Positions 1-12,864 of a stretch of 64,000 nucleotides of DNA are shown here, in pieces. This DNA comes from Trichinella spiralis (lineage: Eukaryota > Nematoda > Enoplea > Trichinellida > Trichinellidae), in contig CM012955.1 in the NCBI GenBank assembly GCA_000181795.3, forward strand, positions 9,446,056 to 9,510,055, in the 5' to 3' direction. The position numbers and the translations under genes are program-made. Below the pieces are notes generated by a model. That model was not told where the DNA came from and did no database searches. It saw only the letters and a program-made list of their open reading frames with translations. Each line of letters opens with the position of its first letter. Position 1 is the stretch's first letter.

Positions 1-2340
1 CCTCCCCCTCCCCCTAGTGGGTCGTCGAATAATTTTTTTCGCTCAAGTAACTATAAGCTCATTGGTTTTGGCAAAAGTTTTGGCACTGGGTTGCTAAACG
101 ATTGCCATATGATGAATGAGAATATGATAAGCCCCATAGACAATATTATCGACAATTTTTGTTCCAAGAAACATAATGTATGTATATTATTCAAATATTA
201 AAAATAATGTTTATATTGATCTCTGATTTTAAAGTTGTATCTGCAAATCAGAATCACACTATGTCCGTGCATTTGCCTCCCCCCCCCGCCCTTGTATGTT
301 TCCTGCATCAGCACCACTGTAATGCTTATTGCCATTTCCGTTGCAATTTTTATTATTTGTCAAAGTGATGACGTAATTGTTTGAGTCAGTCAAATTTTTG
401 AAGAATTTCCTGACAAAGCGGCAAGCTAGCCAGTTGACTGGATCTGAGAGAAGAACTAACACAATTTCCGCTTTGTCATCAGCAACATCAACAATATTGT
501 TTCACATAACTGACGGATGTTGGAAAAGATGTTAGCGTTGTTGTGTAAAATTCCCCAACATTAAAATTTACGAAACTTTATTAACAAGGACTGCTTAATC
601 GATCCGACATATGACTATTGACGGCAGCATTGTCCATCATGCGCAGTTTAATTTGTATAGCAGTCCAATTCAGTCTGGAATCTGAAATCAAATGGCTCTG
701 GTCGAATTATGCATTGTCGCAGCAGATAATGCATTGCATTTGATCTTTCAGCTTGATGGATTCAAGGAAAAAGAAAAAATCGTCTACTTCAATAATTACG
801 GCAGTTTTCTCTATCTATTCCAGCAAATTCTGTTCCACTCATAAACTGTTTTTCTTTGTCTCGCTTTCATCTGAAAATCCTTGCAGTCTATCCAATTCAT
901 TCACAAGATAATTAAAGACCTTCTTAAAAAATCTCAATTATGACCAATATTGGTTTTTCCTCAATATTGATGTAGCAGCAGCAATCATTACTTGCATTTC
1001 ACTTGTTGTTAGGTTTGTAATAACATAGGCTGCTTTTCATTTTACGTAAACTGAATTTTATAAAAATGCCGTGCTTCAGCGAACTTTTCTCTGATAGTAC
1101 CTTATTTATTGTGGATGGAATATGTGAAATATTGAGAAGAAGAAGAATAAGGAAAAATGTACATCGAATCTTAGTTTGACAGAAAGGGACATTCGCATTT
1201 CACAAAAGCTTAATTACATTAAAATGATTACTGAAGAAAGTTCACTGGTTCATTTACAAACATTTCTGATTATAATAATGAATTTAATGCAAATCAATTC
1301 AACATTCCATTTCTATACTGTATGATTTTTGTTATATTTTTTTGTGAGAACAATTGCCTTTTAGAATTAATTTTTAAAATTTGCACTTATACAAGCAAAA
1401 GGTCATACAATCGGTTTTTGTCTGGTAATAGTAAATGAAAAATATTGCCTTGCTAAGGAGATATCGAATTTTGTTCAACCAATTATTCTAAGTTTTCTGC
1501 TTCAATTCTGAAGCATTTCTATTTTGGAGACACGTTTGGAATTACCATCTGAATAATAACCAAGACGCTAATATTGAAATTAGCAAGTTCGTAAAATAAT
1601 ATGAAAATGATTTTCTGGAAAAAATTGTGTGTTGCGCTTTTTACAGAATATTTTTCTTCATTTATTTGCTTTTTTTGGTATTTTAATTATAAATAAGATT
1701 ATCCACATGATGAACATGAATGAAGACGTTGTGTAGGTGCATTGTAGACTGTGCACATTTTTTTGTTGCTCATTAATAGAAACAAAACATATTTTACAGT
1801 TCAATGGCCAAATGGGAAGTAAATGCTAGCTAGTTTGTGATTTCGATTTTAGCCAGCTAAGCTGAGGGCGCATTGATTGTTTTCTGATAAAAGCATTTTA
1901 ACGCACAGTCGAGAGAAAAAATTAGGAATCTAACAATTAGTTAGCCGTGAAGGCTTCATGTGAGCATCATCTGTAAGCATTTTGAAAAGCTCTTCAATCT
2001 TATGATGGTATCTTCTGTTGAAGTTTGAAAACAGTGTTAGAATTGATATGTTTCTCTTATCAAGTTGTCATGGTCACGTTGCATTGTTTGGAATTTTATT
2101 TCACAGTGACGCCGTTTATCACAAAGCTAATAGCATTTCTTATTATCGCAAATGGGCTCCAGTTATTTGCTGCCAAGTTTGGTAAATTGCTTTGAGATTT
2201 GCAGGCATACACCACCTGCTGCTTTCATCATGGGAACTTTCTGCTTCCTGTAGTGGACATTCACGTGGTTATTGAGCTAAAATAATGGTTGCTTTGAGAC
2301 TTTCCTCTAAAGGCGCTATTTACACACAAATATACAATAT

Positions 2341-2371
<31 letters not shown>

Positions 2372-3438
2372 TTCATCCATTTGCCGTTGTGATTGCAATC
2401 GTGAGAGAAAGGCTACGGTCAGCACGGATTGTACGTTAAAATATAAAATCATTGTCAGTATTGATTATACTTAAAGCGAAAATTAAGCACAGCTACATTT
2501 CGTGTTGACTGAATCGTTTATCGGCTTTTCATTCACAGGTTCAAGCACACTGCCAACGGAAATCTAGCTAATCAAGATAAGCGCAAGACGCTGTCGATTT
2601 TGACAATGATATTTTTTTATTAAATAAATGCTTAACAAATGCTGTTGCATATTTAGTCTCCTGGCGCAGATAAAATTACATAGATCAATAGAATGAAATT
2701 TGTGTTCAACTCTTCAAAGACTGCGTATAATTTGAAAATGCGGAAAAAAAGCACTGCCTTTATTTACCTGTTTCTCAAATCAACTCAGACTAACTGTAAA
2801 ATTGGTTATTTATTCAAATACAGTAATCAATTAATGTTCAGAAAACTTGCAGCGCTAACGATGTTTTAATGACTGAATCGTATAAAGCGGAAGTTGTTAA
2901 TGGTTTTGTTTGTTTCTGTTTTCCATTTTACGCTTAATTTACTTTTTGTGAATGGAAATTGATATTTTCATTTTATTCCATTTTTTTAAATCTGAAATAT
3001 CATTCATCCATTGCTATCTGTTGTTAGTCAGTCCATTTATTCTGCTGTCAGCTGTTGCAAGGTTTTTCTGAGCAAAAATCTGGAAACAATGGCCAAGCAT
3101 GATCATTCATTGAATTTTAATAGTTCAAACTGAATTCAGGCTGTGAGCCCGATGGGCGAGTTACTAATATTGAAATCATTTTTATTAATGTTATCAATTG
3201 TTTTTTTTGTAGTGATAATTTTCTTTTTTGTAATTGGTTTTTACTTTTATTAGTGTTTGTTAAAATAACTGCCAACTTCTTAATTAATACTTATAATCCT
3301 AATAATAATATTTTCAACTTTTTCAAAGTATATTTTGTACTGTTTGATCAAAATTTACTGTTTATACATTTTTGTAAAGTAAAAGTAAAAAAAACAAATG
3401 ATATGTTGTGGGCAGTTTAGTTCAATTGTTGTTATTAG
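1..3438. other. Non-coding or unresolved sequence upstream of the kinase exons
   Basis: This is AT-rich sequence with no convincing coding exon. It ends in a splice acceptor directly before the first recognisable kinase exon, so part of it is probably the intron ahead of that exon, and the missing N-terminal exon may lie here or before the window. A short acceptor-like site at about 2538 is followed by an open stretch but has no good donor, so I did not call it. A (CA)n microsatellite lies near 2342-2370. Confidence 0.5.
2342..2370. repeat. (CA)n microsatellite
   Basis: An uninterrupted run of alternating C and A over about 28 bases in non-coding sequence. Confidence 0.95.
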
Positions 3439-5108
3439 GAGACGTGCCATCCGGATGATCACTTTTGGGATACGCTGCATGGATCTGGAGATTGTCACGT
3501 TGGTGAGGTTGACTGTCGCAATTCAGGGACAAAGCTGAAGTGTATGGCTTGCCACTTAGTTGCTCACGAAGCTTGCTTGCCTGTGTTACCAAAAGTAAAT
3601 AAAATGAAAAAAAAGAAGACTTTCAATAAAAAATTCAAATTCTTTCAGAAGAATCTGAAATGCAAAAGTACTTATGCTGATCCATGGATATACGGCAAAC
3701 GGCTTATCACCAGCGTGCCAATGCGTCATCATTGGGTACATCGTTTGACTCAAGATGGTCGATGTTTCAAATGTTCGAAATCATTTCAGTCAAAATTGAT
3801 GAACAAGGTACGCTAAAATATCCATTAATTGTAACTGGTCGACGATTAAGAGAAAGTGATTATACTGTGTTTTCAGGAAGTTATTGTTATCATGTGCTCC
3901 TGGTGTAAAGTATCTTATCATAACAAGGCGAAGTGCTTTAATACGGACTTGATAGAGCAGACGTGTGATTTTGGAGCACTGAAAGACATTATAATTCCAC
4001 CGACATGGATTAATAAAATTCCAACAAGCCGATGCTCAACTTACAGACGTGTTGTGCTTAGCAATGCGTCTGTACGACGTCGGAAACGAAATCGCAAAGT
4101 ATTTTTTTCAACTATTTCTATGGTCTTTTAAATCACGACTGCTCTGCTAGCTAACATTACCTATCCCCCGTGCTGCTCGTTTATTAATATTTTTATTTAG
4201 GAACGAATTTTTTTTGTAAATCCCTTGCAATCTACAGTTAGCATGCCTGCGTTTCCGCTACTGATCTTTGTCAACGCTAAATCTGGTGGAAAAAAGGGGA
4301 AAAAGTTATTTCGTGATCTGTGTTGGCTGGTTAATCCTCGTCAAGTGTTTGAATTATCGTACGGCAAAAGCCCTCGCTTTGCGTAAGTTGACTTTTTCTA
4401 TATTTAAATAACGATGAACGTAATATTTTTATTCAACAAAGAACACATGCTGAACCGTCGCAAAATATTCAAAAATATTCTCGTTGGTGTTGCATTTATT
4501 CCAAGTTTTTATTGATTGCTTTTATTTTTCACTGTCATTGTTTTGTCGTGTTTTGTGCAAAAAATTAATCGCATCTGAGTTAGTTTTGTTTACTGAGATA
4601 ATAAGAAGCTGAACAAAATTACAAAAGTTAATGTCATTGTTTATTTGGTACAAGTACAAGGATTTTTGAACTGTAGGTTCTAGAATGAAATGTTGCTTTT
4701 AATGATGATAATGATTTTAAGTGCTTCACCATAGAAGAATTTGCTGATTTTGGTGTTGTTATTAAATGGGATTGAAAACTTGATTGATGGATTACTTGAT
4801 CACTTGACTGAAAGCTTTTTGGCATATCACAATTTATCATTTTCAAATTAAGTATTTTGTAAAGTAAACAAACAGCACTTTCACATTTTAAATGGGAACA
4901 ACTAGCAGTGTTTGAAATTAAGCGTCGAAGTGTAAAGTGTCCTGCTGTAAAAGCTACTGTTTTTATTTTTAATGTTATTTTGAGTGATGAAACATCAGGC
5001 AAACGTGTATATGCATGTTTTTCAGTAACCAAATGAAAAAGGCTTCTATTTTGATGCTTTTGTTAAATTGTTGAATTGCTAATTTGTTAATAAGCTGCCT
5101 GATAGAGC

Positions 5109-5146
<38 letters not shown>

Positions 5147-7856
5147 GTAGTAGTAGTAGTAGTAGTAGTAATTTTACAGTGAAAATACATTTAGATTGGA
5201 CATGTATCGTAAATGTCTTCCGCAGCTGCGAATACTGGTTTGCGGTGGAGATGGAACAGTATCTTGGGTGTTTTCTTCATTAGATGCTATGAAAATTCCA
5301 TCTTCACGTTACCCTCCAATTGGTATAATTCCACTTGGTACTGGAAATGATTTATCTCAAACAATGGGATGGGGTTCTACCTACTTTGATGATAGCATTG
5401 CTGAAATACTGCCATCTGTGATGCAAGATACAGTTTCAGTAAAGTTTGATCGGTGAGCATCGTTTATAGTTGGTGTTCTTTGCTAAATTAATATTCAAAT
5501 TTTTCTTCAAGTTGGTACATCGACGTGGCACCAAATCCAACCTCTGAGCAATCTAAAGACACTGAAAATGCTATTGATTCTCTACCGGTCAATGTGATGA
5601 ACAACTACTTTAGCATCGGAGTTGATGCCCATATTGCTCTGCAATTTCACGAATCCAGAGGTAAACAACATTCATTTGAAATAATTATTTCAAGATAACA
5701 ATTTTATCATAGCTGCAAAACCTGAAATTCATAAAAGCCGATTCAAGAATCGTCTAGTCTATGGTAGCATTGGAACTAAAGATCTTTTCAAAAGAGCCTG
5801 GAAAGACCTCTCTGAGTACATATCATTAGAGGTAGGCATTGATTTCTGGATTTCGAGCTGGAGCTTGTTTTCTTTTTCCAAAAAATGACTATGCTTATAA
5901 GAAAGTTGCAATATCTGTAATGAACTTGCAACAGTGAAGTTCATTGTAAAAGTGCGTTAATTTTTGAGGTATTATTTTTAGTGCGATGGTATCGATCACA
6001 CCAATAGAATTAAAGAACTGGGATTGCACTGTTTGCTAATTCTGAACATTCCCAAGTATGCAGGAGGGACAATGCCATGGGGCAACCAAGCTTCAAGTTT
6101 AGTTACGCTGGGCATTTGGGCAGTTAACAACAGTATGCCGATTCCAAAAATTTCTTCTCCATCCTACGAAGATGGACGCGTAGAGGTGGTTGGCTTTACT
6201 GCAGCAAGCTTAGTAAGTTCACCAAAAATGTGTCGTGCTTTCATGCTTTGTTTTTCGACAATAAAATTCTCTTTAGGCTGCGCTGCAGGTTGGTGGTCGT
6301 GGAGTGCGCATTGCGCAATGCTCTTATTTGCGTTTGACTACCAAAAAAGTAATACCCGTTCAAGTGGACGGTGAACCGTGCAAACTGAGTCCTTCAATCA
6401 TCACTATCAGCTTATTTTGTAAGGTTCCAATGCTGAAGCGAATTTCACACAAGGTGAATTACCAACAATACGTATTATTTATGTGATGGATGACAGACAG
6501 ACAGACAGACAGACAGACAAGTTATTCGTGAAAAATTATTCGTGTTACTTTTTATTTAGGATAATGAACAACTGAATTCATTAGGACTGCGACCAGAATA
6601 CGCAGTGACAAGAGCATGCGCTGTGACAATATGCGATGAAATGGCGAAATGCACTTCAAAAGTAAACGTTGCATTTATACCTTGGACAGAATATGAGCAA
6701 CTGAAGTGCACTCCGTCTGAGCTTTCTCGTCAAGGTATATTTATTTATATTTTTAACATTTTCCACTTTGCTAATGAATACACAGTAGTCACATTCAATG
6801 AATACAAGTATTGTAAGCTATTGACTGTGTTGGATTTGGTGCATGCTTATGTTACAATTTTTATACTAAAATACTGCAACTTTATACTACAATTTTTAGC
6901 AACAGTAGTTGGAGAGATTGAAGCTGACTACGATAATGATTTGGAACATCTTCGTCCACTTGTTGACAACATTTTGAAAAGTTCAACTTCCGTTTCACTG
7001 TCAAATACCACAAATGAAGAATGGTATTATTTAGACTGTAAGTAGTGCTATATTTTGTATTTTTCCAGAATGCTACTTTTAATATTTATTTATTGAAAAC
7101 TTGGTATGGCTGTCAACGCAATTATCAGTTCGGTCAAGTAAATATTGGGTTTTCAAATGTAATAATTTATGAATGGGGTTTATCAAGAGGTGCAGTTGTA
7201 CAATTCGCTTGAAGTGTTGTTGCTTTGATGATTTTCTGCTTCATTTATGCTGATAAAGTAGTTGTGTTAAGTGATTGAGCACTTTGCTGATTGAATCAGC
7301 AATGCAGATAGGAAACGATGGTGCTCGGTTTTCAGACAATGATTAATTAATTCAGTGGACAAACTATTGGCAGTTACTTATCAAAATGACGGTTTCTGTA
7401 CAGAGATATTCTGATTTATCAAAAAATAGTACTGCCTGCATTGTTTATTTTTACTGAAAAAAAGTTATAGCAAAATTACTAGTACACTGGCCAATTGCGG
7501 TCATTAATTGCATCAGTAGATTTCAATAGACTGTGAATTGAAATTCTGTGACAAATAAATAGGAATACACTGTAATCGACGGTAGTTTTGGCTTTAAAGA
7601 TTAGAATTTTTATGTGACATTGCTACTTTTCGTTCACTGGCATTGTTTAGGTAGCAATTCTGATGAAGTATTTCATATTGATCGATCGTATGAAGCATTT
7701 ACATCTGTTACTGAAATCTGTGAAAAAAATGGCAGTCCGTTAATAATAGTTGGCTATGTTTCAAGCAACTCAGTCGCTTCAGTTCCAGATGAGTTGCTCA
7801 ATCCTTTGCAGAAACGCTTCCAAGAAATCAGCGTTGCAAGCGTTCCAGGCAACTGA
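3439..7856 (+). CDS. DGKZ/DGKI-like: Type IV (zeta/iota-like) diacylglycerol kinase, N-terminus missing
   Basis: The enzyme phosphorylates diacylglycerol to phosphatidic acid and so damps DAG signalling at membranes. I read twelve exons: 3439-3594, 3649-3807, 3877-4098, 4201-4382, 5195-5452, 5512-5660, 5713-5831, 5982-6212, 6277-6453, 6560-6734, 6900-7037 and 7651-7856. All have GT-AG borders and compatible phases, giving 723 residues plus a stop. Order of domains: extended C1 (about residues 4-57), second C1 (about 79-132, starting HHWVHR), the conserved PPTW segment, a basic RRRKRNRK stretch, then the catalytic domain (from about 194). That domain carries FVNAKSGG, the ATP-site CGGDGT (258-262) and PLGTGND. 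The accessory domain has FHESR, GGTMPWG and VDGEPCKL. Vertebrate zeta and iota forms continue into ankyrin repeats and a PDZ ligand. Here the protein stops soon after the region matching the WCFLDA segment. The first exon starts at an acceptor in phase 0, so upstream coding sequence is missing. Confidence 0.94.
5109..5170. repeat. Compound (ATT)n(AGT)n trinucleotide repeat
   Basis: Eleven or so ATT units run into about nine AGT units, just upstream of the acceptor of the kinase exon that carries the GGDGT motif. The repeat lies inside the 812-nt intron between 4382 and 5195. Confidence 0.95.
6491..6519. repeat. (GACA)n tetranucleotide repeat
   Basis: Seven GACA units in the kinase intron 6454-6559. 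Confidence 0.95.
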
Positions 7857-8358
7857 AAGTCACCGGCACTTACTGAAAATGTTCAATCTGGTGCTTGCTC
7901 AAGCAAAAGCTTGCATTCTTTCTGGGAATATTTGTTGCAACTAACTAGCTAATCGCGCTGGAGCTGCTTTGCATTTACTGTGCATATATATCATGGCACA
8001 ATCTGTTTGTGCGCATTTGTACAAAATGATCATTGCTTGTGCTCTTTTTGTCTGTTTCGTTATAGTTCTACGTTGTATGACAACAATATATTTATTTCAT
8101 TGTCATTCGGTTACGCTTTTTTTACAAAGCACAGCATTTTAATATGAGTCTTACAATGGTATTCTTCGAAAGACTAGCTGCGTTCAGCATCTGGCCATTT
8201 CTGAATGTTTTTGAACAAAACTAAGTTTCATTTTTATTAATCTTATCACATGTGTGCTTATCAAGCAAGTTGTGCAAATTCGGAAGCGAAAATTTCACAT
8301 ATGTTCGTTCAGAATGACTTTATTTAGGTAAAATAAAATTGATACATGACCAAAAATG
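7857..8358. other. Convergent intergenic region between kinase and secreted-protein gene
   Basis: About 500 bases separate the kinase stop codon from the stop codon of the opposing gene. I see no further coding sequence. On the minus strand an AATAAA hexamer (TTTATT on the plus strand near 8319-8324) lies about 35 bases past the stop of the secreted-protein gene and is a good polyadenylation signal candidate for it. Confidence 0.6.
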
Positions 8359-9470
8359 TTATGAAACAGTTCGATTTCTACTTTTGCCAAAACCTTCCAT
8401 TAAATAGCCGACAAATTCAGGGCTTACCAGGTGATCCATGAGATTTCCAAGTAGGTCTGATTGTTGCAAAGTATTCTTCGCGTCGGGTATGAATGCATCT
8501 GTAAGAGCTTGTAGCAAATCGTCTGAACTTTGCAACTGTTCGAACATGTTACAAATCATTTCCATCCATTTTTGTCTTGAAATTAAGTCAGAAGCCGACT
8601 GTGAATCCTCAGGATCATCTGTTAAATTTGCTGCCGCTTCAGCCATCCGCTTGAACTTTCCAATTTTGGTAACAGTTTTGCATATTGCAGTTAATTTCGG
8701 CACATCGATTGCCTTTCTTATGCTTTTCAGATCAACAAGATTGTTCAGTGCTACAGTAAATGTAATTAAAAATAATTATTTAAAAAAAATTTTTTTTTTA
8801 ATTTACATTACCATAATTCTGTTTTTCTTGATTAGCATTCTTCCCAGTAGTTGTTTTCGGCAAGAACAAAAAGTCTAAAATGCACTAATGCTTGCTTTAA
8901 CGAGGCAATTGCTACGAACCTGTAGACGAGCAGATTTTTGTTTAGTAATAAATGGTTTTGCGCATATGTAATATTTTATTTTTACAGAAATCACTGCAGG
9001 GTAGTGTTCAAAAGTGTAAATAATCACCATTGAAAGTAAAAATGAATTGCCTCTGTAGAGCTAATAATTCCACTACTTCACAGAAATGAATTCTTTGGAA
9101 GATAATAATAGCGTTAGGTAGCTAATTTTTTAAATTTATTTGAAATTGACAATTCAAGATTAATTATGTGCAGAAATTATATGGAAATTTTTAATACCAA
9201 GAAGGAACATGTTGAAAGCGGAAAGCAGAGTGCTTCGGGTTTGAAGATTTTAAATGGAAAAATTGATAATTTCTTACCTTTGAATTCTTTCAAATCTTTC
9301 ATATGCTTCAGTTCTACTTGTTTTGGAATACTGAATACATCGGGAAATGGCATCAAAAGTACAGGATGTATAGGTAAGAAAACATTTTCCTGTACTGACC
9401 ATACTTCGAAAACAGACAACAGAAAAAAATATAATGTTATACCCAGGTAAAGCATGGAAAAACAAGGCAA
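8359..9470 (-). CDS. Predicted secreted protein of unknown family, three exons
   Basis: I do not recognise this protein. Exons in reading order are 9470-9278, 8874-8812 and 8750-8359. The donors GTAAG and GTAAT and the acceptors TTTTAG and CTGTAG fit. All junctions are phase 1, and the total is 215 residues plus a stop. The N-terminus (about residues 1-25, MPCFSMLYLGITLYFF onward) is a typical signal peptide, with likely cleavage after the VWS segment. The mature part has few cysteines. Its C-terminal two thirds is acidic and looks helical (MEMICNMFEQLQ, ALTDAFIPDA, NLMDHLVSPEFVGYL). No membrane segment follows the signal peptide, so secretion or lumenal location is inferred. It converges on the kinase gene. 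The consistent exon phases, signal peptide and nearby AATAAA make a real gene likely, but no homologue was recalled. Confidence 0.62.
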
Positions 9471-12400
9471 TATCGACGCACTACTGTATTACTGATTAAC
9501 TGAAACGACAATGCTTTCCTTGTTATTGAGGAAAAGTTATTTAATTTGCATAAGGTGTATCCTATTTGGCGAATAAAATGCCTACGGCTTTGCTGTATGC
9601 ATATTTTTATGTTTTATCAAAATAAGAAGGGCATTTATAACTATTATTTATATTGGAAGAAATCAGGTAGGTATAAAGTTCTTGTTCATTATGAAAATGG
9701 TTTCGTTCTATGCTGTTTTGCATTATTCATGTGAAAACCTGTCAAATAAATGTGACTATCTTCTTTGACATTAAATTTCGCATATTTCTGTTACGCAGTA
9801 AGAAAAATAAATAATCTAATGTGATCAGTTATTGTAAATTCATGTGAATACTTTTTGAATCTTTCCTTTCTATCTTAGAGAACACAGAAAGGACGGTGAA
9901 TTACGAACTTTTCATTAAGCCAAGTGATGTGCTCAATGGAAAATGCAGTAAATTCTACACTTTGAAGCCGCTTTGCTTAAGCCGGCGTTATTCTTTAGTC
10001 GTATACTTTGAGCGACGTTCCGTTATCAGTGCCGCAGCGGGACTATTTTTCATACTATTTAATTTTGCGAGAATAGAGAAAAAATAAGTACCTGATTTAC
10101 TGCCCTTTTTTGAGTTTTCTGAGATTTTTAGAGCCCCTTTTAGTTTTCTTTTACTGAAATTTGGGTTTTTGTGCATTAAAAAAACAATTCTGTCAAAAAA
10201 TAGTTCAAATACACGGGAGAAGCATGTGGAAGATTTTAATTCAAAAGGTAAATTTCAAAATACAGAGTGTGTTTGTTGGAGTTTGATTATTAATTTAAGG
10301 ACAAGATAATCAGTGGATATTCATTTTCTTTTTCTATAAGTGTTATATAATAGCACCACTTTTTTTATTTTTTCGAAACTGCTTTATTCTAAATTTTTTT
10401 CCTGCTTCGTGCTTGTTTTCAGCATTTTTTATGTTTAAAAATGCAAAATGAAAAATATGTTCCATTTTTGAATGACGTCAACATGTTCAAAACGTTAGCT
10501 AGAGGCATCTAAAGTATGTTGCTTGTTTTCAACATTTTCATAACCCTAAAAATAAAATTAGTATTTAAAGCAATTAGTTATGTTGAAATGTAATTTTAGC
10601 CTGAGTTGAATAAAAGTTCACCTACGACGCGCATTTATCATCATTCAACATTTTTCTCATCAACTACAGATTATTTTTGCACTTTCTTTTGCATTTTTTC
10701 TCTTATTTCATAAATAAAAAATTAATGAATAAAAATAAAAATTTATAATTATTTATTTTGGATGTTTTATAAATTTTATTTTTAATCAAAATGCCTGAAT
10801 GTTACACAGGACGGTTGAGTTGCATGTCTAAATCTGTGTGTACTTTTGTCATGTGAGATGGCTTGCTATTAAACTGTTCTCAACATTGACGTAAGCGAAG
10901 GTACACAATAATTAAGTATAAAATTTGTTTGTGTAGTAAAAGTTATAACCGAGAATATTTAAATCTTTTAGGCTGTACTCTTGAAATATACAAAACTTTG
11001 AAAACTACGGGAATATACTCACACTGATTTGAAATAAAATTAACATTTTGCTCATTTTTCTGATTATATAGATATGTTTAAAATGAGTCATCAGTTGAAG
11101 AATTATTAAAAACTATTTTAAATTGTTTATAGACTTTTCACTGTGCATTGTTTTTAATTCTGCTGTAAAATTGTTTGAATTCGACATTATAGAAATTTTT
11201 CTATTACGCTTAAAAGTAGGCTTGGAAAATGAAGCTTTTTTAATAGTTCAAATAAACAGTGGTGAATTGTTTCAAATGTTAACTAGATTATTTTAAAGAT
11301 ATCTTTTACAGCGCACTTGAGGCTTAGCTGCTGACAAGGAAAACATATGAAAGCAATTTCAAGTCTACGTGTTACATAACAGTATTGACTAAACGCTAGT
11401 AAATTGTGCATTACAAAAGTTCAGTAAAAAACTAACCTCGAATAATAGGATTTATAGGAAATTGCTCAATGAAATTGCTTTGTATTGTAGAAAATAAACG
11501 GAATAAAGTAATAAGAACAAGCTAGAATAGAGATGACGGAAATGGCAAGCATCTGTAAAATGGCAAACTTATCAACATTTTTCAGCCGTGCATGCAAACA
11601 AAGCTGATTCTTAGCGTTGCCAAGAAAATGCGATTACACGCTGTTTGTTAAAATCATTCAAATCAATTTGAATGGAAAAGTGATATGCAATTTTTGAAAG
11701 CAGCTATTCGAGGGAATTTTCTTGACTAAGGTAAAAATTTGAAATAGCAACCTGTAATAATATTTGTTTGTGAACGTTATGGACAAACGCACATTTGACT
11801 GAAAATAAATTTAGCAGTTTAGAACTTTTAAAATCCTACAGTGCCATTTCAGAGTGATCGTTTTGGATATTATAGATATTTTCAAAATAATATAAAGTCT
11901 ATTCAAGACGAAAATGTGGACATTTCTGAAACAAGCTTTGAGTTGTTTTCTTTTTCATCATATTAGGGCGTGTTTCTTCTCATTTGCTTCTTTTCCGTTG
12001 CAGCATATAGTTACAGAGTTACAGAATGCTTCTAACGCAATGAAGTTGAGTCAATCCACATATTACTAATAAGTTACGGAAGTGTGTCGTGCGCTTAGTG
12101 CGTCGCAACTAATGAAAGCAATAGTTGCGTTTATGCTTGGTGAAGCTTGTGTCTATCTAAACCTGAAGCTTGCGTTGCCGTTAAAGTGGTAGGAATCAAT
12201 GGCAGAAAATTCTGTTTTTCAGTTTTTACGCTCCAATGCTCAGACGTGGCAAGCATGTTCAAAGTTTAAAAGTTTATTAGAAAAACGTTACATTCAAACA
12301 TTTACAAAAACTGGCAAAATTGATATCATTTCACTTACGTATATCACATGTCACTTTAATGCAATGCATGCGGACAGAAATAAATAAATGACTCGATAAA

Positions 12401-12864
12401 TGAGAAAATAATGACAGAAATTTTATTTCAAATCAGTGTAATAAATGCTTACAGCTGTTATGATGTTATTTGGGATTTATTTACAAGTCTATTAATGTAA
12501 ATAAAATGAATGTCAAATCAATGCTGCTGTTGGAGAGAGTGGCTTAATTAAGTTTTATACATCATTTCTACAACTCCATGACGTCCTCATAATTTCAACT
12601 GTTATAGATTGGTTAAAAATGAACCAATCAAATCGTTTTCTGAACTAGCTGAAACTGCATATTTTAAGTGACGGGTTGTTTCTTTCTTCATTATCTGAGG
12701 GTTCGTGACGACTAGAGTCTGTGCATTCATTTGCGCCAGATTGGAAAAACTGTCCATTGTTCCAAGCGCACATACCTGGTTTTGAACACTCTGCTAAAAA
12801 AAAACGGTATTCGTGATCCTAATCTGTTTTGTCACTTTTTCTGCATTAAGAGTTAAAAAACAAG
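9471..12864. other. Intergenic region between divergent genes
   Basis: This is AT-rich sequence of 3.4 kb between the minus-strand secreted-protein gene and the plus-strand MPPED-like gene. It should hold both promoters. No open reading frame here looks like protein and no RNA gene is evident. Confidence 0.5.

Noticed and set aside
2539-2606. Possible 5' exon of the kinase (FKHTANGNLANQDKRKT)
   Set aside because: It follows an acceptor-like CATTCACAG but has no usable donor before a stop, and it does not resemble the N-terminus of zeta/iota kinases.
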